Below are positions 1-5,685 of a DNA stretch of 7,071 nt, in pieces (positions within the stretch are counted from its first letter, which is position 1; each line of letters begins with the position of its first letter). The stretch covers positions 24,998 to 32,068 of the forward strand of contig DMTJ01000588.1 in the NCBI GenBank assembly GCA_003477185.1, given 5' to 3'. This stretch comes from Lentisphaeria bacterium. Lineage in GTDB: Bacteria; Verrucomicrobiota; Lentisphaeria; JABSQK01; UBA12247. Made by a program: the position numbers and the translations under genes. The notes under the pieces were generated by a model. It saw only the letters and a program-made list of their open reading frames with translations, was not told the origin of the DNA and did not search any database.

Positions 1-1060
1 GGTCGATGCCCTTATCGACGTCCTTACGGACTTTGCTGTTTCCGGACTCAATGCCGAAGGCCAGCCAGTTAAACCCTGCAGCCTTAAGTTTGTCGAGCAT
101 CTCGGGTTTGACCGTGTCGACACGGGAGTATGCCCAAATATTGAGATCGTAGCCGCGCTCGATGATCAGGTCGCAGAGCCCGATGACGTGGTGCTTGTTG
201 AGCACGAACATCTCGTCGGCCATCTTGATGTTGCGTACGCCGTACTGATTCACCAAGATATCAAGCTGGCTGCCGATCTGCTCGACGCTCCAGCGGCGGT
301 AGGTGTTCACTTTCTCTTTGTACCCAGCCAGCTTTTCGCCTTCCTTGAACGGCGCCTGAATGCAGCAAAAGCTGCATTTATAGGGGCAGCCCAGCGTCGT
401 ATACATGGCTACGTACGGCGCACGATCCAGTTCTCCGAGGCAATGCCAATTGTGGGCGCGATAGAGGTCCATCGGCAGCAGGTCCCAAGCGATTCCGGGC
501 ATCTCGACGTCCAAGTTCTGTAGGAGCGGCGCTCCGAGATTCTGCTGAATCTCGTCGCCGTCGTGGTAAATCAAACCGCGAACCTTGTCGAGTCGCGGCG
601 CAGCGCTGTCTAGCGCCGCCAGGAGATCGACCAGCGTAACGACACCTTCACCAGTGCCGACAAAGTCTGCCACTGTTTCGTCGAAACTACGGCGCGGTAA
701 GGCCGCGGCGTGGCCACCTAGCACGATGATTTTCTGGTCAGGAGTGTTGTCTTTGATTGTTTCACAGACCTGGATAGCACCAGGCATGACTTGGGTCGCT
801 GCGGATGGCTGTTGCCCATAGACGACAACGGCAACCAGCTTGGGATTTAGGGCTTCGACCCGTTCGGCTGTGGCCTGCGGCGTGAGTGCCTCGGCACAGG
901 AATCGATGATCGCAACACTGTGCCCATGGCCGCGCGCGTAGGTGGCCATCAAGCCAGCCCAGACAGGCGGCTCAATTGCGCTCAGCGTTTTACCAAGTGA
1001 TTGGTAGATCTGCTCGCGGTTTGCCGGGTTAATCAATACCAGGTCGATCTGCGCTGCCAT
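1..1060 (-). CDS. B12-binding domain radical SAM protein (3' end outside window)
   Basis: This is the N-terminal 353 residues of a cobalamin-binding radical SAM enzyme; the C-terminus lies beyond the left edge. Residues about 5-150 look like the Rossmann-type B12-binding domain of this family: a first strand LVLINP, a PPVWAGLMATYARGHGHSV helix-strand, then VLGGHAA and the GTGEG turn near 135-139. The radical SAM core follows with the [4Fe-4S] motif CPYKCSFC (Cys225, Cys229, Cys232), then ADEMF near 281-285 and GIESG near 336-340, which match the family's strand motifs. The start ATG lies 3 bases after the stop of the upstream PLP gene, and its GAGGTG ribosome site (1068-1073) sits inside the end of that gene, so translation is probably coupled. 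Members include C-methyltransferases, cyclases and other radical enzymes. The substrate cannot be read from this fragment, but the operon suggests a small molecule such as a sugar nucleotide. Confidence 0.9.
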   Translation of the reverse strand, partial: MAAQIDLVLINPANREQIYQSLGKTLSAIEPPVWAGLMATYARGHGHSVAIIDSCAEALTPQATAERVEALNPKLVAVVVYGQQPSAATQVMPGAIQVCETIKDNTPDQKIIVLGGHAAALPRRSFDETVADFVGTGEGVVTLVDLLAALDSAAPRLDKVRGLIYHDGDEIQQNLGAPLLQNLDVEMPGIAWDLLPMDLYRAHNWHCLGELDRAPYVAMYTTLGCPYKCSFCCIQAPFKEGEKLAGYKEKVNTYRRWSVEQIGSQLDILVNQYGVRNIKMADEMFVLNKHHVIGLCDLIIERGYDLNIWAYSRVDTVKPEMLDKLKAAGFNWLAFGIESGNSKVRKDVDKGID

Positions 1061-1063
1061 TCT

Positions 1064-2248
1064 CTACACCTCTTCTCTGCCCAATTCGTTCAAATGCTCG
1101 CACAATCGGTCAATCCTGGCCGGGTCCAGGCCAGGATAGTTCCCGATATAAAAACCAAAACTGTGGACATGCTCGACGTTCGGGAAATCCTCTGGTCTTG
1201 TGTCCGGGCACGCGCGCCGCACGAATGGCTGACGCACTTGATTGCCACCCCCGGACATCCCGCGCCGAAATTCGACGCCAAGATCGTTCAGGCAAGTGAT
1301 CACTCGTTGCAGTAGGGCCTCGTCTGGTTGTTTCAGCAGCAGAGTAAGGGCGTAGTTGCAGCTGCCCTCCGCGGCAAAGTCCGTCACATAAAAATCGCTG
1401 GACAGGCTGGCCAGAAAGCGCGCTAGATTGTCCCGACGGGTCTGGTTATTCTCGTCCAGCCTCTTTAACTGCGAGCGGCCTAGCACGCCACAGAGCTCGT
1501 TGCTCCGCACGTTTACGCCAGCGTATGAAAAAATAAACTCGGGATGAAGGTCTGGGTACTCCGCGGCCCAGCGCGAGCGAATCTCGGGGTCCGTCGCCTC
1601 ACGCACCATTCCATGGGAGCGTAGCATGCGCAACATCTGGTAGAGGTCCACATCATCCGTGCCGACGAAGCCGCCCTCAATCGTGCTCATGTGATGCGCA
1701 AAATAGAAGGAAAAGTTACTGGCCCAACCATGCGCTCCCACCTTACGGCCAGCGAATTCCGCGCCATGAGATTCACAACAATCCTCGATCAGCACCACAT
1801 CGTTGTCTGCACACAGCTCCAGCAGCTCGTGTGACAGCGCGTTGTAGCCGAGAACGTGGGTCAGGAATACCGCTCGAGTCTCTGGCGTGATCGCTGCCGC
1901 GACTGCATCTACTGCCATTCCCAGCGTGTGCAGATCGATGTCCACAAATACCGGACGCATGCCCACGTGTAGCACAGATGCGATATCGCTGCTCCAAGTC
2001 AGGGTAGGCACGATCACCTCTCCGTCGCCGAACTGCTCACGCACGGCCAGCATCGTCAACAGGTTGGCGGATGAGCCAGAATTGACCATCAGCCCGTATT
2101 TGCAGCCCACCCAGGCCGCGAACTCCTGCTCGAACAGGCTGACTTCTTCGCCTTGTGTCAGGCGGGAGTCTGGGTCGGATAAGTGGGCAATCAACGCCAG
2201 ACGGTCGTCGGCGGAGATGCAGTTATTCATCAGCGGCCAGTCTGGCAT
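1064..2248 (-). CDS. DegT/DnrJ/EryC1/StrS-fold PLP enzyme with His for Lys; probable sugar 3-dehydratase-like
   Basis: A 394-residue, full-length member of the DegT/DnrJ/EryC1/StrS family, which acts on nucleotide-linked keto-sugars in the cytoplasm. Fold markers are the phosphate-binding NSGSSAN (56-62), VPTLTW (80-85), the pyridine-binding Asp in LIEDCCESHGA (Asp156), and the RSNEL/GRSQL region (248-261). In ordinary aminotransferases the PLP Schiff-base Lys lies in a SFxxTKxLTTGEGG-like segment. Here that segment reads SFYFAHHMSTIEGG, with His185 at the Lys position and His186 beside it. The same His replacement defines the 3-dehydratases ColD (His188) and E1 of the ascarylose/RfbH type (His220), so I infer dehydration at C3 rather than stable transamination. 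The E1-type CxCxC iron-sulfur motif is not evident, which favours a ColD-like form. The start ATG overlaps the E1 beta stop by one base (TAATG), with AAGGGA 8 bases upstream (2257-2262). The substrate is unknown. Confidence 0.88.
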   Translation of the reverse strand: MPDWPLMNNCISADDRLALIAHLSDPDSRLTQGEEVSLFEQEFAAWVGCKYGLMVNSGSSANLLTMLAVREQFGDGEVIVPTLTWSSDIASVLHVGMRPVFVDIDLHTLGMAVDAVAAAITPETRAVFLTHVLGYNALSHELLELCADNDVVLIEDCCESHGAEFAGRKVGAHGWASNFSFYFAHHMSTIEGGFVGTDDVDLYQMLRMLRSHGMVREATDPEIRSRWAAEYPDLHPEFIFSYAGVNVRSNELCGVLGRSQLKRLDENNQTRRDNLARFLASLSSDFYVTDFAAEGSCNYALTLLLKQPDEALLQRVITCLNDLGVEFRRGMSGGGNQVRQPFVRRACPDTRPEDFPNVEHVHSFGFYIGNYPGLDPARIDRLCEHLNELGREEV

Positions 2249-3294
2249 TAGAACGGTCCCTTAAAGGTTATTTCGCGCAAGTTCGCTCGCTCTTCAGGCG
2301 TCCAGCCCACGTTGCCGCCGTGTACGAGGTCGCAGACATCTCGGGCAATGGTGCGCCCGTTCGGGTAAAATAGCTCTTCCAGGCCCGGTGTCGGCGGGCA
2401 AGTAACCGGGGCATAGCCCAGGCGCTTTACCCGTACCGGAACGTCTCCCTGGATCCGCTCCAAAACACCCGCTATGATCTCGCTTCCGGCACCGCAGGTC
2501 GTCCAAGTGTTGTCGACCACGCAGAGTGCACCGGTCTTGCGCACGGATGTCTCGATGGTATCAAGATCGAGCGGGGTGAGCCAGATGGGGTCGATGACTT
2601 CTGCTGAGATTCCCTTTTCCTCTAGGTAGGCGGCTGCCCGCAGGCACTCCTCTTGCTGGTGTGAAATCCCGACCAGGGTGACATCATTACCAGGTCGTGT
2701 CACCCGAGCCGAAGGTGCGGGGAGGTTGTCTGTGTCTTCGGGCAGCGGTCCTGTTTGGTAGTATAGTAGCCGATGCTCGACGATAATTACCGGGTCATCG
2801 TCACGAATCGCGGTCAGCAGGCAGGCCATTGCGTCGTACGGTGTCGATGGTGCGCAGACCTTCAAGCCTGGGATGTGCATGAACAGCGGGTAGAGGCCTT
2901 GGGAATGTTGTGCGCCTTGGCCCCAGCTCTTACCAATCATAGCCCGAACCACCATCGGTACATGCAGCTTGCCGCCGTGCATATAACGGGTCTTGGCGGC
3001 CACGTTGATCAGTTGGTTCATCGCCAGCAGCACAAAGTCGATCCGGATGTGCACGTGAATCGGTCGTAGCCCGGAGAGGGCCATCCCGACTGCCGCGCCC
3101 GTCATTGCCTCTTCTGCCAGTGGCGTGCCAAACACGCGCTCGGAACCGAAGCGATCCAGTAATCCGGCCGTTGTGCCCTGAATACACTTTGGGTCATCCA
3201 CATCCAGGCCGAAGAGGACTACGCGCGGATCTTGCGCCATTTCCAGCTCTGTCGCAGAGCGGATTGCTTCCACATATGTTGCTTCTTCAGGCAT
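2248..3294 (-). CDS. ThDP-dependent 2-oxoacid dehydrogenase E1 component, beta subunit-like
   Basis: A 348-residue E1 beta protein of the transketolase-like family. With the alpha subunit encoded just upstream it should form an alpha2beta2 enzyme that decarboxylates a 2-oxoacid and passes on the acyl unit. The pyrimidine-binding domain (about 1-180) contains GTPLAEE near 56-62, with the family's conserved Glu (Glu61), the segment MNQLINVAAKTRYMHGG (92-108), GQGAQHSQ (125-132) and APSTPYDA. The C-terminal transketolase domain follows with VIDPIWLTPLD (233-243) and GAGSEI. After the usual FYPN tail (309-312) there is an extra stretch of about 35 residues ending in ITFKGPF, longer than standard E1 beta. 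I chose the ATG at 3294 because GGGGAG lies 7 bases upstream and it overlaps the alpha gene by only 8 bases; a start at 3360 would add 22 atypical residues. No E2 or E3 partner is visible, so the role is probably carboligation rather than feeding central metabolism. Confidence 0.9.
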   Translation of the reverse strand: MPEEATYVEAIRSATELEMAQDPRVVLFGLDVDDPKCIQGTTAGLLDRFGSERVFGTPLAEEAMTGAAVGMALSGLRPIHVHIRIDFVLLAMNQLINVAAKTRYMHGGKLHVPMVVRAMIGKSWGQGAQHSQGLYPLFMHIPGLKVCAPSTPYDAMACLLTAIRDDDPVIIVEHRLLYYQTGPLPEDTDNLPAPSARVTRPGNDVTLVGISHQQEECLRAAAYLEEKGISAEVIDPIWLTPLDLDTIETSVRKTGALCVVDNTWTTCGAGSEIIAGVLERIQGDVPVRVKRLGYAPVTCPPTPGLEELFYPNGRTIARDVCDLVHGGNVGWTPEERANLREITFKGPF

Positions 3295-4237
3295 GAGATT
3301 GCTCCCCAAAAACGTGGGTGTACAACTCGGCCGGTGCGGGGAATTCTGCGGACGCCGCAAATGCGAAGGCAGCCTGAATCTCCGCTTCCACCTCTTGCTC
3401 TATCGCCTCGCGAGTGGCGACCGCGAGTTTCTCACCTACGACGCGCACTTGGTCATTGTCGAGCCATGGCTGAGCATCCTCAAGATGGCGATAGCCAAGC
3501 TGATAGTCCTCGCTTGGGCCGACGTGTTCCTTCCAGCGGTAGATCGAGCACTCGAAAAAGAACGGGCCCGCGTCGGGATTCTTCTCCAATGCTTCTCTCG
3601 CTTCGCGAACGGCGTCGTAAATCTCGGTCACGTTGTCTGAGAGACGGCGCGTGGTGATTCCGTGTGCCTCGGCATGTCCAGCGATATCCGGGACTGCCTG
3701 GCGAAATTTCTGGTGGGTGTGAATGGCAAAGCCATTGTTCTCGCAGATGAAGAGAACAGGCGCCCGCTTTAGTGCGGCAAAATTGAGCGATTCATGGAAG
3801 ACGCCTTCATCCGTCGCGCCGTCGCCGAAGAAGCAGGCGACGGCCACGTCCTTCTTTTGAATCTTTGCCCCGAGGGCATAGCCGACGGCATTGGGCAGTG
3901 GGGTCCCGACGACAGCCGATGCTCCCATGACGCCCTTGGCCACGTCGACCAAATGCATGGAACCGCCTTTCCCACCGGCGGCACCGGCTGCTTTGCCATA
4001 CAATTCGGCGATCATGCCGGGCAGGTCTCCGCCTTTGGCGAGATATGGCGCGTGGCAACGGTAAGAGGTAAACAGGACGTCTTGCTCGCAAATTGCCTCG
4101 CAGACACCAACAGCGGTTGACTCCTGTCCAATAGATAGATGGACTGGGCTCTTGATGACATCGCTGGGGTAGACCCGGGCGACCTCTTCTTCGACACGTC
4201 GAATACGGTAGAGCGACCGATAAAATCGTTCAAGCAT
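3287..4237 (-). CDS. ThDP-dependent 2-oxoacid dehydrogenase E1 component, alpha subunit-like
   Basis: A 316-residue E1 alpha subunit, first gene of the four-gene minus-strand unit. It binds the thiamine diphosphate pyrophosphate and Mg2+: the ThDP motif runs from GDG (138-140) to ENN (166-168), with DEGVFHESLN between. Other family markers are LSIGQE (34-39), AKGGD (67-71), the Gly-rich GGKGGSMH (88-95) and GTPLPNAVGYALG (111-123). The segment YRWKEHVGPSED (233-244) stands where pyruvate dehydrogenase has its YRYHGHSMSDP-like phosphorylation loop. From memory, the form seen here is typical of E1-like proteins found in sugar or polysaccharide clusters; this is not a checked alignment. The start ATG has GGAAG 7 bases upstream (4245-4249). 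The 3' end overlaps the beta gene by 8 bases. The physiological donor (pyruvate or another oxoacid) and the acceptor are unknown. Confidence 0.9.
   Translation of the reverse strand: MLERFYRSLYRIRRVEEEVARVYPSDVIKSPVHLSIGQESTAVGVCEAICEQDVLFTSYRCHAPYLAKGGDLPGMIAELYGKAAGAAGGKGGSMHLVDVAKGVMGASAVVGTPLPNAVGYALGAKIQKKDVAVACFFGDGATDEGVFHESLNFAALKRAPVLFICENNGFAIHTHQKFRQAVPDIAGHAEAHGITTRRLSDNVTEIYDAVREAREALEKNPDAGPFFFECSIYRWKEHVGPSEDYQLGYRHLEDAQPWLDNDQVRVVGEKLAVATREAIEQEVEAEIQAAFAFAASAEFPAPAELYTHVFGEQSHA
3302..3307 (-). promoter_or_regulatory. Ribosome binding site of the E1 beta gene
   Basis: GGGGAG on the minus strand lies 7 bases before the ATG at 3294, inside the last codons of the E1 alpha gene. 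It decides in favour of the short start over the longer frame opening at 3360 and supports translational coupling of the two subunits. Confidence 0.7.
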
Positions 4238-4260
4238 GCAGCAACTTCCAGGGTAAGATC

Positions 4261-4293
4261 GAAGCGTGCAATATACGCCCGCCCCTACGCTTC
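4261..4293. repeat. Inverted repeat, 7-base arms, 19-base loop
   Basis: The arms GAAGCGT (4261-4267) and ACGCTTC (4287-4293) are exact reverse complements. They flank the TATATT candidate -10 on the minus strand, 24-56 bases before the E1 alpha ATG. This could be an operator or an mRNA leader hairpin, or it could be chance. Confidence 0.4.
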
Positions 4294-4313
4294 TGCGAAT
4301 GTAACCGCCGATC

Positions 4314-4344
4314 GGCCATGGTGCCGCTAGCAGCTGTCATGGCC
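4314..4344. repeat. Inverted repeat, 7-base arms, 17-base loop
   Basis: The arms GGCCATG (4314-4320) and CATGGCC (4338-4344) are exact reverse complements, with the palindrome GCTAGC in the loop. It sits 18-48 bases downstream of the gspG-like stop on the minus strand, where a terminator could lie. The missing T-tract makes a classical intrinsic terminator unlikely. Confidence 0.4.
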
Positions 4345-4361
4345 AGAGAGAAGGACCGGCC

Positions 4362-4790
4362 TCAGTTCCCCTGCTTCTTGGTCGTCTGGTCTACGTCTCC
4401 CTTGTGCTCATTCCCACCCGGCGATTTGTCTGAGCCATGGCTGATCACGCTTACACTTGATCCGTTATTGCGCAGCTGGTAGTTGTTGTTCCACGGATCC
4501 TTCAGGTCCGTGCCTTCAGCCAGATAGGGGCCGCGCCAGCCCTGACCGGTGCTACGCATCAGATCTTCCAGTGAGCCTGGGTATTTGCCGGTGTCCAAAT
4601 AGAAGCTTTCCACCGCCTGGTAGATGATCTTGCACTCATTGCGCGCTACATCCCATTTGGCCCATTCCATCTTGGCGGCAATATTCGGCGCGATAATGCC
4701 GATCACCAAGCCCATGATAACAATCACAACCATCAGCTCAATCAATGAGAACTGGCGGCGCTGGATTTTCTTTACAGTGACGGAATTCAT
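4362..4790 (-). CDS. GspG-like type II secretion major pseudopilin
   Basis: A 142-residue pseudopilin, the usual GspG length. It has a basic leader (1-13), a prepilin-peptidase-type site before Phe14 in FSLIEL with Glu18 at mature position +5, and a hydrophobic N-terminal helix (14-35) that anchors it in the inner membrane before assembly. GspG signatures follow: the ECKIIYQAVESFYLDTGKYP stretch (52-71), SLEDLM (73-78), WRGPYL (85-90) and DPWNNNY (98-104). The tail SHGSDKSPGGNEHKGDV matches the calcium-binding loop region of GspG (Asp121 and Asp132 are candidate ligands). The residue before the cleavage point is Gln13, not the nearly invariant Gly. I chose the ATG at 4790 because GGAG lies 7 bases upstream; an ATG at 4838 would add 16 residues and run into the divergent gene's start. 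No other secretion gene is in the window. Confidence 0.88.
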   Translation of the reverse strand: MNSVTVKKIQRRQFSLIELMVVIVIMGLVIGIIAPNIAAKMEWAKWDVARNECKIIYQAVESFYLDTGKYPGSLEDLMRSTGQGWRGPYLAEGTDLKDPWNNNYQLRNNGSSVSVISHGSDKSPGGNEHKGDVDQTTKKQGN

Positions 4791-4839
4791 GCTATTGCTC
4801 CATACGAGGTTCTTCGTTCTGATTACGGTACGCAGCAAA
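4791..4839. promoter_or_regulatory. Divergent promoter spacer between the pseudopilin and DCC genes
   Basis: This 49-base spacer separates two gene starts facing apart, so at least one promoter probably overlaps it or the neighbouring coding ends. The GGAG ribosome site of the pseudopilin is at 4798-4801 on the minus strand. I see no strong -35/-10 pair and no clear ribosome site for the plus-strand gene. Confidence 0.35.
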
Positions 4840-5646
4840 ATGAAAAATTTAACTGCTTTTTTGTGCAGGAATCGATTTCGAGTCGCTGGGTGGACCCGTG
4901 GGCAGGTTCACCTCTATCAATCCCTAGTCCTTCTCCTCGTCATTGGACAGTGTATCTGGACTCGCGGCGAATGGCTATCGGTGTCGGCTGGAATCGCGCA
5001 ACTCGTGGTCGCGGCCGCCCTGCCTTGGATCGGTTTTCGGGGGATCTGGCTGCCCGCCAGCGGCTGGTATATCTGGATGTGGTTTGGGCCGTCCGGGTTA
5101 TTGCTGGCTGCGTTGGTCGCACTGCGCATGGGGCCGGCCCTGTGGGGTGCGCTTGCGGTCTGCGCACTCTACGCCGTTGCGAACCTCGCAATGCCAGCTG
5201 CTGCATTGTTGCCTGTGCTGCTGGCATTTGAACCACGCTGGCTTCGCGGCGACAGCGATGCACTCGTGGTCTACTATGACGGAGAGTGCGGGATCTGTAA
5301 TCGACTGGTGCGCTTCCTGATCTGCGAAGATCGCAATTTACGCCTCCGCTATGCGCCGCTCGGCGGGGAAACGTTTCGGCAGCGCTTTCCGGACGATACG
5401 CCGGACATGGATGCCCTTGTCGTCGCCGCAGCCGTCGGGGATCCGCGCACCGCGAGCGACGCGGCGTTGCGTGTCGGGAGCGCCCTAGGCGGGATATGGT
5501 GCTTGCTCTCATTGTGCGGGGCGTTGATTCCGCGACCGGTCCGGAACCGTGCGTACTTCGCCATCGCCCGTCGCCGCCTGCACCTATCTCGGGCGCTGGG
5601 TTGCCCACTGCCCACCGCGGCCCAGGCAGAGCGTCTGTTGCCCTGA
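4840..5646 (+). CDS. Membrane-anchored DCC-family (DUF393) thiol-disulfide oxidoreductase-like protein
   Basis: A 268-residue protein in two parts. The N-terminal part (about 24-130) is hydrophobic with roughly four membrane segments (near 24-39, 47-66, 76-97 and 100-130). The C-terminal part (about 140-255) is a DCC domain: YYDGECGICNRLVRFL puts the signature Asp147, Cys150 and Cys153 in place. The later AALRVGSALGGIW, the IPRPVRNRAYF segment and the ARRR end also match the family. DCC proteins are predicted to have thioredoxin-like CxxC chemistry, but their substrates are mostly undefined. Most family members I recall are DCC domains alone, so the membrane part here is an added anchor or an unrecognised module. 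The ATG at 4840 was chosen because a longer frame back to 4624 would lie over the pseudopilin gene; its ribosome site is weak. It is followed by ribonuclease HIII after 39 bases and may be co-transcribed with it. Confidence 0.82.
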   Translation: MKNLTAFLCRNRFRVAGWTRGQVHLYQSLVLLLVIGQCIWTRGEWLSVSAGIAQLVVAAALPWIGFRGIWLPASGWYIWMWFGPSGLLLAALVALRMGPALWGALAVCALYAVANLAMPAAALLPVLLAFEPRWLRGDSDALVVYYDGECGICNRLVRFLICEDRNLRLRYAPLGGETFRQRFPDDTPDMDALVVAAAVGDPRTASDAALRVGSALGGIWCLLSLCGALIPRPVRNRAYFAIARRRLHLSRALGCPLPTAAQAERLLP

Positions 5647-5685
5647 GCGGCTTGCCAGAGATACGCTGGACGATATTCTGCCGCG

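Larger units (their letters stand above)
4238..4361 (-). promoter_or_regulatory. Intergenic leader of the four-gene unit with two inverted repeats
   Basis: This 124-base non-coding gap separates the gspG-like stop from the E1 alpha start and should hold the promoter of the four-gene unit. It contains two perfect 7-base inverted repeats: GAAGCGT/ACGCTTC (4261-4267 and 4287-4293, 19-base loop) and GGCCATG/CATGGCC (4314-4320 and 4338-4344, 17-base loop). A TATATT hexamer on the minus strand (4270-4275) could be a -10 box, but I see no convincing -35 at the right spacing. The outer repeat lies just after gspG and might act as a weak terminator stem, yet no T-run follows it. The function is inferred from position only. 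Confidence 0.4.

Noticed and set aside
188..1315. Plus-strand open frames at 188-523, 585-821 and 1001-1315
   Set aside because: They lie antisense to the radical SAM and PLP genes, which have clear family motifs, and their translations show no recognisable domain.
3295..3360. 22-residue upstream extension of the E1 beta gene
   Set aside because: It would overlap E1 alpha by 74 bases and adds residues unlike the family N-terminus; the ATG at 3294 has a good ribosome site.
2248..4237. Standard pyruvate or acetoin dehydrogenase operon
   Set aside because: No lipoyl E2 or dihydrolipoamide dehydrogenase follows; the next genes are a PLP enzyme and a radical SAM enzyme.
4791..4838. 16-residue upstream extension of the pseudopilin gene
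   Set aside because: The ATG at 4790 has GGAG at ideal spacing and gives a normal short basic leader. The longer leader would end next to the divergent start at 4840.
4624..4839. Upstream extension of the DCC-protein frame to 4624
   Set aside because: It would lie antisense over the conserved N-terminal helix of the pseudopilin and adds no family feature.
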